Translations under genes and position numbers: made by a program
Part shown: positions 1 to 7,235 of the stretch, piece after piece
Numbering within the stretch: the first letter of the stretch is position 1
Layout: each line of letters starts with the position of its first letter
The notes under the pieces: model-generated
Databases searched by the model: none
What the model was told of the DNA's origin: nothing
Seen by the model: the letters and a program-made list of their open reading frames with translations, nothing else
Origin: Halomarinibacterium sp041392205
GTDB lineage: Bacteria; Bacteroidota; Bacteroidia; Flavobacteriales; Flavobacteriaceae
Reading direction: 5' to 3'
Assembly: GCA_041392205.1 (NCBI GenBank)
Contig: JAWKMO010000006.1
Location: forward strand, 1-64,000
Length of the DNA stretch: 64,000 nucleotides

Positions 1-285
1 GGACAAGGCTATGTAACACCTATTGACAGTGTGGGTTATCGCGCTGCCGAAAAAGCGTATGAAAAAACCTTCGGAAAAACACCCATTCCCCAACGTAGTG
101 GGGGTAGTATCCCTATTGTAGCGTTGTTTGAAAAGGTATTGAAGAGTAAAACCATTCTCATGGGCTTTGGATTGGATAGTGATGCCATTCACTCCCCCAA
201 CGAGCATTTTGGTATTTGGAATTATTTAAAAGGAATAGAAACCATTCCTCAATTTTACCATTATTTTACTGAAATGAGTAAGTAA
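1..285 (+). CDS. M20 family dipeptidase, C-terminal fragment
   Basis: The frame is open from base 1, so only the last 94 residues are present and the start lies outside the window. The stretch GGSIPIVALFE followed by a hydrophobic turn, FGLDSDAIHSPNE and a final amphipathic helix is the usual end of M20 zinc dipeptidases (CNDP/PepV-like). The His before SPNE is normally a metal ligand. The predicted role is hydrolysis of dipeptides or other small amides. The stop codon overlaps the ATG of the next gene by one base (TAATG), so the two are probably translationally coupled. Confidence 0.85.
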   Translation, partial: GQGYVTPIDSVGYRAAEKAYEKTFGKTPIPQRSGGSIPIVALFEKVLKSKTILMGFGLDSDAIHSPNEHFGIWNYLKGIETIPQFYHYFTEMSK

Positions 286-674
286 TGAACTATCGTATCT
301 TTCTTTTTGTTTATTTTATTTCGCTTTCTTGTTTTTCACAAAATATTGTAAGAGAAGCTATAAAAAACTCCAATTTACAAGAAATAGCTTATCAGCTTAA
401 TTTAGAGCCAGGTTCCGAACAAACAATTGAAACCACTTTTACGATTGAAAAAGATGGTATGCTAAGTAATATGCAAGCTTTTTCAAATTATCCCGAATTA
501 AATGAAGAAGCATTAAGAATTTTAAAAACTGTTGGGAAGCTTCAACCAAGAGAGGTTCGTGGAAAAATGGTAACTCAAGATATTTCCTTACCCATTGTTT
601 TTAAGGTTGAATCAAAACAATCGCGAATCTATAGACTTCGTAAAGAAGCACGAAGTAAAAAAAATGAAAACTAA
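285..674 (+). CDS. small secreted TonB C-terminal-like protein
   Basis: 129 residues with an N-terminal signal peptide (hydrophobic run ending near FSQ). The rest resembles the single periplasmic TonB C-terminal fold common in Bacteroidota: an ETTFTIEKDGMLSNMQAFS strand pair, a helix with ELNEEALRILKT, and LQPREVRGKMVTQDISLPIVFKV. It lacks the membrane anchor and proline-rich linker of true TonB, so energy transduction is doubtful. It is coupled to the upstream peptidase by a one-base overlap. Its stop overlaps the convergent PhnA gene by four bases. Confidence 0.6.
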   Translation: MNYRIFLFVYFISLSCFSQNIVREAIKNSNLQEIAYQLNLEPGSEQTIETTFTIEKDGMLSNMQAFSNYPELNEEALRILKTVGKLQPREVRGKMVTQDISLPIVFKVESKQSRIYRLRKEARSKKNEN

Positions 675-1249
675 ATTTTCTTCACATAATCGGTGATAAT
701 CACAATATGTTGACCATCGACTTTTCCTTCGATGTATTTTTCGTTTTCGTGATCTAAAGAAATTCTTCGAACCGCAGTTCCCTGTTTGGCTACCATACTA
801 GTTCCTTTTACTTTTAGGTCTTTTATAAGCACTACTGTATCACCCGCTTCCAAAATAGCACCATTACTATCTCGATGCACCACCGCGTTACTGTTGTCTT
901 TGGCATCTCCCGCTGCGGTAGCCCATGCTTGAGCTTCTTCATCTAAATACATCATATCCAACAAATCTTGCGACCAGCCTTCCGACTTTAAGCGATGCAA
1001 CATGCGCCACGCCATCACCTGCACTGCGGGTTCGGTACTCCACATACTGTCATTTAAGCAACGCCAATGATTGGGGTCTCTTTCTTCAGCAGTATCAAAT
1101 TGAGAAATGCAGGTAGTACAAGCCAATATATGCGCCTCTATTCCAGTTTTGGGTGAAGAAGGCACTTCATAGGATTGTAAATTTTCGGTTTGCCCACACA
1201 ATTCACATTTGGAATCGGCTCTTTTATGCAATTCTCTTTCGAAACTCAT
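671..1249 (-). CDS. PhnA domain-containing zinc-ribbon protein
   Basis: 192 residues. The N-terminus has a zinc ribbon with CELCG near residue 15 and a second Cys pair (ACTTC). The C-terminal half carries the PhnA domain (VVHRDSNGAILEAGDTVVLIKDLKVKG...AKQGTAVRRI), an SH3-like small barrel. The name comes from the alkylphosphonate operon, but the family is widespread and is not known to degrade phosphonates; no phn genes lie nearby. The gene stands alone and converges with the preceding gene. Family assignment is firm, function is unknown. Confidence 0.85.
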   Translation of the reverse strand: MSFERELHKRADSKCELCGQTENLQSYEVPSSPKTGIEAHILACTTCISQFDTAEERDPNHWRCLNDSMWSTEPAVQVMAWRMLHRLKSEGWSQDLLDMMYLDEEAQAWATAAGDAKDNSNAVVHRDSNGAILEAGDTVVLIKDLKVKGTSMVAKQGTAVRRISLDHENEKYIEGKVDGQHIVIITDYVKKI

Positions 1250-1314
1250 TTTTTAAATTTTTGATGCGCAAAGGTAACCGAATACTTTAAAAGTTAAAAT
1301 TTTAAAAATAAATC

Positions 1315-1360
1315 ATTCTATGTTTGTAGAATAAAAAATATTATTCTACATTTGTAGAGA
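1315..1360 (+). promoter_or_regulatory. tandem BlaI-type operators upstream of the BlaI/BlaR1 pair
   Basis: Two near-identical dyads, ATTCTATGTTTGTAGAAT at 1315-1332 and ATTCTACATTTGTAGAGA at 1343-1360, lie 28 bases apart just before the BlaI-like gene. The TACA-N2-TGTA core is the kind of site bound by BlaI/MecI dimers. Autorepression is inferred. Confidence 0.7.
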
Positions 1361-1377
1361 TAATAAAAAAGAAGCCT

Positions 1378-1743
1378 ATGCAACTTTCTAATGCCGAAGA
1401 ACAATTAATGCAGCTCCTCTGGAAACAGAAAAAAGCATTTATGAAAGACCTAATAGATGCCTATCCAGACCCAAAACCTGCCATTACAACTGTGGCAACA
1501 CTTTTAAAAAGAATGCAGGATAAAGGATATGTGGATTATATTCAATTGGGGAGATCTCGCGAATATTCCCCTTTGGTAAAGAAAAGTGACTATTTTGGAA
1601 AACAAGTAAACGGGATGATTAAAAACTTTTTCAATAACGATGCAGCACAGTTTGCTTCATTTTTTACGCAAGAAACTAATTTGAGTAAAGAGGAATTGGA
1701 AGATTTAAAAAAGCTAATTGAAGAACAAATAGAAAAGAAATAG
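1378..1743 (+). CDS. BlaI/MecI/CopY family transcriptional repressor
   Basis: 121 residues, the normal length for the family. An N-terminal winged helix (LSNAEEQLMQLLWKQKKAFMK... TTVATLLKRMQDKGYV, recognition helix near residues 40-55) is followed by a C-terminal dimerisation helix. In BlaI/MecI systems the partner M56 sensor protease triggers cleavage of the repressor. Here that partner starts two bases after this gene's stop. No beta-lactamase is adjacent, so the regulated target is not visible. Two tandem palindromes lie upstream. Confidence 0.9.
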   Translation: MQLSNAEEQLMQLLWKQKKAFMKDLIDAYPDPKPAITTVATLLKRMQDKGYVDYIQLGRSREYSPLVKKSDYFGKQVNGMIKNFFNNDAAQFASFFTQETNLSKEELEDLKKLIEEQIEKK

Positions 1744-1745
1744 CG

Positions 1746-3485
1746 ATGGAACTCTATTTATTAAAATCGGCAGCCTGTTTGTTTCTCTTCTTTGGGTTTT
1801 ACAAACTCATTTTAGAAAAGGAATCGATGCATCTTCTAAAGCGTTTTTACCTTTTAGGAGCTTTGATTGCTTCCTTTGTATTTCCATTAATTATTTTTTC
1901 AACTTACGTTGAAGTGCCAATTGAAGAAATTTCAGAGGGCATAACCCATACAAATTTTGAAGCAATACCATCTTCGAAAATATTAGAAACTTCAGTATTT
2001 CCATACATTTTATGGGGAATCTATATTATGGGTGTCCTCTTTTTCGGAACTCGTTTTGTGGTTAATTTTCTATCCATTTTCAAAAGAATACAGAGAAATC
2101 CTGTTCAAAAAAGCAGAAATTTTATCACTGTTTTACTGAATATCCCTACCATTCCGCATACTTTTTTTCAGTATATATTTTTAAATAAAGAAAGCTTTGA
2201 AAACCGAAGCATTCCACAAGAAGTCATTTGGCATGAAGAAACTCACGCTCGTGAGTTGCACAGTCTCGACATAGTAATCATCGAATTACTTCAAGTCATT
2301 TTTTGGTTTAATCCGTTGTTTTATTTTTTCAAAAAGGCGATGAAATTAAACCATGAATTTTTAGCAGATCAATCGGTATTAAAGAAGGGAGTAAACACCT
2401 CAACCTATCAGAAAATTTTATTGGCATTCTCATCAAATGCCCAAGTACCTGTGCTAGCGCACGCCATTCATTATTCATTCATCAAAAAACGATTTACAGT
2501 TATGAAAACACACACATCGAAGAAGTCAGTTTGGCTTCGAACTTTACTGATTTTACCACTTGTGGCATTGACACTTTACAGTTTTAGCACAAAAAAAGTG
2601 ATCGAAAAACCTATTAAAAATAAAGTAGTTTATTCTATTGAAAAAGCGACTCCACAAGAAATCAATTCTTATAATCAACTAGCAAAGTTATATAACAAAC
2701 AGCCCGAAAGCTCGAGAGTGATACCGCTTTCAGATTTATCGATTCTCGAAACTATTTATCAAAAAATGACTTCCGAACAAAAAGAAGAAGCGGTTCCTTT
2801 TCCAAATTGTCGCCCTCTTGAAAAGGGTATAACAATTAAAATTAAAGGTGACAAAGTTATAGTAAACGATAAGGTAAGCTCTGTAGCAAACTTTGCGAAA
2901 GATCTAGATAACATTACCAAAAGTTGGAAGGAAAAAGACTTTAATAAATTAGCTCTGGATGTAGTAATAAGTAATCCAAACAAAGGCTTTATGGAAAAAC
3001 TAGAAGCTGAGTACAAAAAAACCGAATTGTATAGAAAAAGCCCAAATAAGCAGGGATTAATTCCACCTCCACCGCCAAAACCAGACGGAAAAAATGTCAT
3101 TATAGAAAAAGAAATTGAAGAAGTAAAAAGTGAAAATAGAAACAAGAAAGTTTCTATTATAGAAGAAGTAGAAGAGATTAATACCGATGTCCCAAACATA
3201 GAAGAGGAAATTGAATTTTACAATGAATTCCTAGGTCCAGAAGATCCACCTCCTGCACCCGATGCTGAATTACCCCCTCCACCTCCACCGCCAAATATTG
3301 TTGAGCACTTTAAGGAGCTAAATGAAAAAGGTGCCGTATTTTACCTTGAAGGAAAGAAAATATCTTACAAAGAAGCACTTAACATCGTAAAGAAAAGTAA
3401 CAATATCAATATTGATATTGAACACGATGGTAAAAGCAAGCCCACAGTGAAACTCACAAAAGAACCCTTTGTAATTGAAGATTAG
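1746..3485 (+). CDS. BlaR1-like M56 family membrane metallopeptidase
   Basis: 579 residues. The N-terminal half has several membrane helices and the zinc-protease motif HEETH at residues 163-167, with a downstream glutamate ligand in NHEFLADQ. A further membrane helix near residue 265 is followed by a large periplasmic region with two proline-rich runs (IPPPPPKP and ELPPPPPPP). No penicillin-binding sensor domain is recognisable, so the stimulus is probably not a beta-lactam. It forms an operon with the BlaI-like repressor, which it presumably inactivates by proteolysis. A hairpin terminator follows. Confidence 0.88.
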   Translation: MELYLLKSAACLFLFFGFYKLILEKESMHLLKRFYLLGALIASFVFPLIIFSTYVEVPIEEISEGITHTNFEAIPSSKILETSVFPYILWGIYIMGVLFFGTRFVVNFLSIFKRIQRNPVQKSRNFITVLLNIPTIPHTFFQYIFLNKESFENRSIPQEVIWHEETHARELHSLDIVIIELLQVIFWFNPLFYFFKKAMKLNHEFLADQSVLKKGVNTSTYQKILLAFSSNAQVPVLAHAIHYSFIKKRFTVMKTHTSKKSVWLRTLLILPLVALTLYSFSTKKVIEKPIKNKVVYSIEKATPQEINSYNQLAKLYNKQPESSRVIPLSDLSILETIYQKMTSEQKEEAVPFPNCRPLEKGITIKIKGDKVIVNDKVSSVANFAKDLDNITKSWKEKDFNKLALDVVISNPNKGFMEKLEAEYKKTELYRKSPNKQGLIPPPPPKPDGKNVIIEKEIEEVKSENRNKKVSIIEEVEEINTDVPNIEEEIEFYNEFLGPEDPPPAPDAELPPPPPPPNIVEHFKELNEKGAVFYLEGKKISYKEALNIVKKSNNINIDIEHDGKSKPTVKLTKEPFVIED

Positions 3486-3497
3486 AAAACTTATAAA

Positions 3498-3523
3498 AGG
3501 CCTCAAAATTGAGGTCTTTTTTT
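3498..3523 (+). terminator. Rho-independent terminator after the BlaR1-like gene
   Basis: Stem AGGCCTC / GAGGTCT (one G-U pair) with loop AAAATT, followed by a run of Ts. It begins 13 bases after the stop codon. Confidence 0.8.
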
Positions 3524-3578
3524 GTAACAAATTGAAATTAATTACGTTCTAATATCCTATTCATCAATCAATCTCAAC

Positions 3579-4679
3579 ATGTTACAACGTTTTTTCATTT
3601 TCTGTTCCGGTGCTGACACCGATATTCTCGACCAATGTTCTGCAGGAGAAAAGACCAAATATGCTGGTATAGGGGCTACTGTGTTTTTTACAGCCGTTAT
3701 GGCAACTATTGCTGCTTCCTATGCCCTTTTTACGGTTTTTGACAATGTCTTTACCGCTATTTTCTTCGGAATTATTTGGGGGTTACTCATTTTCAATCTC
3801 GATCGATTCATTGTTTCTACCATCAAAAAAAGAGATAGCTTTTTTGATGAATTACTACAAGCATCCCCTCGAATTTTATTAGCCATTATTATTGCCATAG
3901 TAATTTCAAAACCACTTGAATTAAAGATTTTTGAAAAGGAAATTAATCAGGTGTTGTTAGAAGAAAAAAATGAAATGACTCTTGCCAATCAAAACCAATT
4001 GGCCCTTCAGTTTACACCCGCCATAGAAGCACTTACTACTGAAAATGAGACATTAAAAAAAGAAATTTTAGATAAAGAAACCGAAGTCAATGCACTATAC
4101 GAAACCTATATTGCGGAAGCCGAAGGACGGAAAGGAACTGAGCTCATAGGGAAAGGACCCGTGTATAAAGAAAAACGTGAAAAACACGACGCCGAATTGG
4201 CTGCTTTAGCTGAATTACGAAAAGTGAATGCCGAAAAAATGACTGCCAATGAAGCCCAAATGGCAACATTAGCATCGCAATACGAAGCAAAAGTAACCGA
4301 ATCCCAACCCATAATTGACGGTTTTGACGGATTAATGGCGCGTGTAAATGCTTTGAATAAACTCCCTTGGTTGCCTTCGCTTTTTATCTTTTTGCTATTT
4401 CTGGCTATTGAAACTTCCCCCATTATTGCAAAATTGCTTTCTCCTAAAGGCGCCTACGATTTAAAATTGGCCGAACAGGAAGGAGCTGTAACCTCTTGGG
4501 TGGCACAACAAAAATCGCAACGGGATATTTTAGTAACAACAGATCGTGAAGTAAACAACCGAGTGTATGCAGACATTGCCGAAGAGCAGGAACTATACGA
4601 TTACAAACGCAAAAAAGCCCGTGAATTAATGCAACTACAGGCCGATGCTTTTTACAAAAAACAGAAAAGTGTATTATAA
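3579..4679 (+). CDS. DUF4407 domain-containing membrane protein
   Basis: 366 residues. The start FFIFCSGADTDILDQCS and the GLLIFNLDRFIVSTIKK segment after two membrane helices are typical of DUF4407. A third membrane helix lies near residues 95-110. A long charged coiled coil spans about residues 120-245, and a fourth helix (LPWLPSLFIFLLFLAIE) precedes a cytoplasmic coiled-coil tail. The function of the family is unknown. It stands alone and converges with the ATP-grasp gene, overlapping by a few bases. Confidence 0.85.
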   Translation: MLQRFFIFCSGADTDILDQCSAGEKTKYAGIGATVFFTAVMATIAASYALFTVFDNVFTAIFFGIIWGLLIFNLDRFIVSTIKKRDSFFDELLQASPRILLAIIIAIVISKPLELKIFEKEINQVLLEEKNEMTLANQNQLALQFTPAIEALTTENETLKKEILDKETEVNALYETYIAEAEGRKGTELIGKGPVYKEKREKHDAELAALAELRKVNAEKMTANEAQMATLASQYEAKVTESQPIIDGFDGLMARVNALNKLPWLPSLFIFLLFLAIETSPIIAKLLSPKGAYDLKLAEQEGAVTSWVAQQKSQRDILVTTDREVNNRVYADIAEEQELYDYKRKKARELMQLQADAFYKKQKSVL

Positions 4680-5564
4680 AAACTGAATAATGCCTTCGGC
4701 AAACGACTTTGCCGAAGCGGGATTATTTCGCACCCAAAGTTCGGGTTCAACTATTTCTAATTCTGAAAGATAGATGTTACCCAACGCATCCCAAATAATA
4801 TCGGCACGACCATAGGCAGGAACGGGATTACATACGGAAAACACCTTTTCTGCAAAAGCAATTTCTTCTTTTGAAGGCGTGTAGGGATGTACCGTACCCC
4901 CAAAATCGTCCTGCACACGAAAGTCTCCGGCCTTGGCTTTTTTCAGAATTGCATGGGTATATTTCCCATTAAAAACCATTAAAGAGGCTTCCCCCATAAT
5001 GGTTATGGTTTCTTGGTATTCTTGTACCAGCATATCCCTTTCGGAAACTAATTGTTTAAAAAAGGCTTCGTTTTCAGAAATCTCGTGTTCAAAAATTTTA
5101 TAGGTATGAAACGCCGCTCCTGAAATGGCAGGTTTTATGACGATATCCTTCCAACCCATGACATCGGAAACCTTCTGTAATGATTGGTGTTTTCCTTTAT
5201 CCACAAAATACGTAGGTACTATGGCAATTCCCTTTTCTTCCAAATCCTTTAAATAATGCTTGTCAATATTCCATTCAATTAATGAAAAAGGGTTTATGAG
5301 AATGGTTTTATCTTTCATCGTTTCCAGCCAGGGCCAAAACTTATCAAATCGTTCAAAATAATCCCAAATGGTTCTGAAAACCACAGCTTTTGTGTTACCC
5401 CAATCGTAATTGGGGTCATCCCAAAACGTTCTTTCAACAGTCATTCCTTTTGCTTCCAAGGCTTCCTTGAGTAATTCATATTCTGTGAAAATATTTTCAA
5501 CATAGGTATTTCCCGGTTGAGGTGATAGATAGGCTTTACAAGTAAGGATGGTGATATCGGTCAT
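4674..5564 (-). CDS. ATP-grasp domain protein (RimK/glutathione synthetase-like)
   Basis: 296 residues. An N-terminal pre-ATP-grasp region (TILTCKAYLS...) is followed by the ATP-grasp core: DIVIKPAISGAAFHTYKIF (nucleotide-binding lysine and loop), LVQEYQETI, then GRADIIWDALGNIYLSELEIVEPELW with metal-binding acidic residues. Such enzymes join a carboxylate to an amine or thiol through an acyl phosphate. The substrate cannot be read from sequence; relatives include glutathione synthetase-like and cycloserine-type ligases. It sits immediately downstream of the Rrf2 gene on the same strand. Confidence 0.8.
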   Translation of the reverse strand: MTDITILTCKAYLSPQPGNTYVENIFTEYELLKEALEAKGMTVERTFWDDPNYDWGNTKAVVFRTIWDYFERFDKFWPWLETMKDKTILINPFSLIEWNIDKHYLKDLEEKGIAIVPTYFVDKGKHQSLQKVSDVMGWKDIVIKPAISGAAFHTYKIFEHEISENEAFFKQLVSERDMLVQEYQETITIMGEASLMVFNGKYTHAILKKAKAGDFRVQDDFGGTVHPYTPSKEEIAFAEKVFSVCNPVPAYGRADIIWDALGNIYLSELEIVEPELWVRNNPASAKSFAEGIIQFL

Positions 5565-5568
5565 TAAT

Positions 5569-5979
5569 CTAGTAGCTAAAATCGTTTTGTAAATCTAGAA
5601 TACTCACATTTTTAATAGATTCTCTTAGGGCTTCTTTCTCCAAAACTACTAAATTATGAATTGGACATGGATTTGCTTCATTACAATGATCAAAATTTAA
5701 TACACATTGCTTAAATCGATCTTTACCCTCAAGTTCAATTATTACATCCATAACCGATCTTCTTTTTTGTTCTTCAGTAAGATAAAAACCTCCATAGGGT
5801 CCTTTAACCGACTTAATAAAATTTTTAGAAGCTAAGAGTTTTAAAATTTTAGACAAAAAGGGTTTTTGCAGGTTAAGAGCATCGGCAACTTCTTTTGCCA
5901 TAATTCTTTCCTCTTCCGTTCCATTAACAGCAATATAATGAAGTGCCTTTAAACCGTATTTTGAAGTATGTGTAACCAT
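5569..5979 (-). CDS. Rrf2 family transcriptional regulator (NsrR/IscR-like)
   Basis: 136 residues from the start MVTHTSKYGLKAL. A TTG-initiated extension to 6003 is possible but would overlap the promoter. The winged helix spans about residues 1-75 (recognition helix LQKPFLSKILKLL; wing VKGPYGGFYL). Three cysteines near residues 90-110 are spaced C-x6-C-x5-C, the arrangement that binds an Fe-S cluster in NO- or Fe-S-sensing Rrf2 proteins. It is transcribed away from the nos operon, so a nitric-oxide-responsive role in controlling nos is a reasonable inference. A palindrome overlaps its own -7 box. Confidence 0.88.
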   Translation of the reverse strand: MVTHTSKYGLKALHYIAVNGTEEERIMAKEVADALNLQKPFLSKILKLLASKNFIKSVKGPYGGFYLTEEQKRRSVMDVIIELEGKDRFKQCVLNFDHCNEANPCPIHNLVVLEKEALRESIKNVSILDLQNDFSY

Positions 5980-5996
5980 AGTATTGTAATAAAGTA

Positions 5997-6010
5997 AATA
6001 CAAAAGTATT
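5997..6010 (-). promoter_or_regulatory. -7 box and overlapping palindrome of the Rrf2 gene
   Basis: On the minus strand TACTTTTG (6008-6001) matches the Bacteroidota TAnnTTTG element, 21 bases before the ATG. It is embedded in the perfect palindrome AATAC-AAAA-GTATT (5997-6010), and GTATTGT recurs at 5981-5987 and 6006-6012. Autoregulation is inferred from position. Confidence 0.55.
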
Positions 6011-6041
6011 GTTTTTTTAAAAAAGACTTAATAGTATTTTT

Positions 6042-6057
6042 TATGACAATAATCATA
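6042..6057 (+). promoter_or_regulatory. CRP/FNR-type palindrome upstream of the nos operon
   Basis: TATGA-CAATAA-TCATA has the TGA-N6-TCA core used by CRP/FNR-family dimers. Its centre (6049.5) lies about 41 bases before the start predicted from the -7 box at 6079-6086, the class II activator position. The -33 TTG element is missing, as expected of an activated promoter. Binding is inferred. Confidence 0.55.
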
Positions 6058-6078
6058 TTTTAATGATGTATGGACTTT

Positions 6079-6086
6079 TACATTTG
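6079..6086 (+). promoter_or_regulatory. -7 promoter element of the nos operon
   Basis: TACATTTG fits the TAnnTTTG consensus exactly and lies 24 bases before the first nos-operon ATG at 6111. There is no clear TTG about 20 bases upstream. Confidence 0.55.
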
Positions 6087-6110
6087 TTTAAAATATTAAT
6101 CAATATTCTT

Positions 6111-6608
6111 ATGAAATTCAATTTAAAACTAATAACACTCATTACTGTTTCAATTTTAGTTAGTTGCGGTGAAAAAGAAACAAAAAAAGAAGAAAAAATT
6201 ACCATTGGAACTACACAAAACAAAAAAGAAGTAGTGACAAAACAACCCGTTGAAACTTCAGCTGCTATTGATTTAAATAACAAAGGTATAGGCCCTGTTA
6301 AAAATGTTTCTCTTGATACAGAAATTAATACAGAAATGGCTTTAAAAGGGGCCGAAGTGTTTAAAGCTAAATGTACCGCATGTCATAAAATTGGGAAAAA
6401 ATTTATTGGCCCACCACCCAATGGAATTTTAGAACGCAGAGCTCCCGAATGGATCATGAATATGATTTTAAATCCGGAAGAAATGGTTCAAAAAGACCCT
6501 ATAGCAAAACAATTACTTATTGAGTTTAATGGCTCTCCTATGGCAAACCAAAGTTTAACCGAGGAAGAAGCCAGAAGTATCTTAGAATACTTCAGAACTT
6601 TAGATTAA
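6111..6608 (+). CDS. lipoprotein cytochrome c (nos operon)
   Basis: 165 residues from ATG 6111, chosen because it starts a clean lipoprotein signal (MKFNLKLITLITVSILVSC, lipobox LVSC). After a Lys-rich linker, the C-terminal domain has one haem c site CTACH and a Met axial ligand in GSPMANQSL. It is a periplasmic, membrane-tethered monohaem class I cytochrome. As the first gene of the nos operon it is the likely electron donor to NosZ, which in clade II systems depends on c-type cytochromes rather than NosR. Gap to the next gene is 27 bases. Confidence 0.88.
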   Translation: MKFNLKLITLITVSILVSCGEKETKKEEKITIGTTQNKKEVVTKQPVETSAAIDLNNKGIGPVKNVSLDTEINTEMALKGAEVFKAKCTACHKIGKKFIGPPPNGILERRAPEWIMNMILNPEEMVQKDPIAKQLLIEFNGSPMANQSLTEEEARSILEYFRTLD

Positions 6609-6635
6609 ATCAACCTTTACTAAATACATTTACCC

Positions 6636-7211
6636 ATGAAAACAATTTTGAAAGCACCATTTTTCCTGTTGGGTTTCTTTGTAATGATTAGCTGTAAAGA
6701 CAACGCTAACAAAGAAATTGAAAGTGGAAAAATAGATTCAACTACTGAAAGTGTTTCCTCCAAAGATCAAGGGCAAGCATTTTTAAAAGACGATGAAGCC
6801 ACCCCCAATGTTTTAAACATTGCAATTGGTTCTCCAGATCACACAACACTTGTTGCTGCAGTTCAAGCAGCAGAACTAGAAAATGCATTAGTTAATGCAG
6901 GACCCCTTATGGTATTTGCTCCTACCAATGAAGCCTTTAATAAGCTCCCCGAAGGAACAGTAGAAAACCTATTAAAACCAGAAAATAAAGATCAATTAGC
7001 TTTTATTTTAAAACATCATGTCACGCCTGGGAAATATGATAAAGAGTTTTTGAAAAAATTTAAAACATTAGGGCAAGCAAGTAATGAAAATGTTTCCGTA
7101 GAAGTAATAGGAGATGATGTTTATATAGGTGGAGCAAAAATTATTGCTAGCATACCTGCAGGAAATGGTATTGTACACGTAGTAGACGCTGTAATTCTAC
7201 CCAAAAATTAA
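6636..7211 (+). CDS. fasciclin (FAS1) domain lipoprotein
   Basis: 191 residues: lipoprotein signal with lipobox MISC, then one FAS1 domain (residues 55-190). Both family motifs are present: GPLMVFAPTNEAFNKLPEGT (H1-like) and the C-terminal GNGIVHVVDAVILP (H2). FAS1 domains mediate protein contact or adhesion and are not enzymes. Its place between the cytochrome c and nosZ, 24 bases from nosZ, suggests a scaffold or maturation role at the outer or periplasmic face. That role is inference only. Confidence 0.88.
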   Translation: MKTILKAPFFLLGFFVMISCKDNANKEIESGKIDSTTESVSSKDQGQAFLKDDEATPNVLNIAIGSPDHTTLVAAVQAAELENALVNAGPLMVFAPTNEAFNKLPEGTVENLLKPENKDQLAFILKHHVTPGKYDKEFLKKFKTLGQASNENVSVEVIGDDVYIGGAKIIASIPAGNGIVHVVDAVILPKN

Positions 7212-7235
7212 TTAACAACCAAATAGTTAGAAACA

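Noticed and set aside
2759..3199. Antisense ORF of 146 codons inside the BlaR1-like gene
   Set aside because: Shadow of the long proline- and lysine-rich coding region; no start context or conserved motif.
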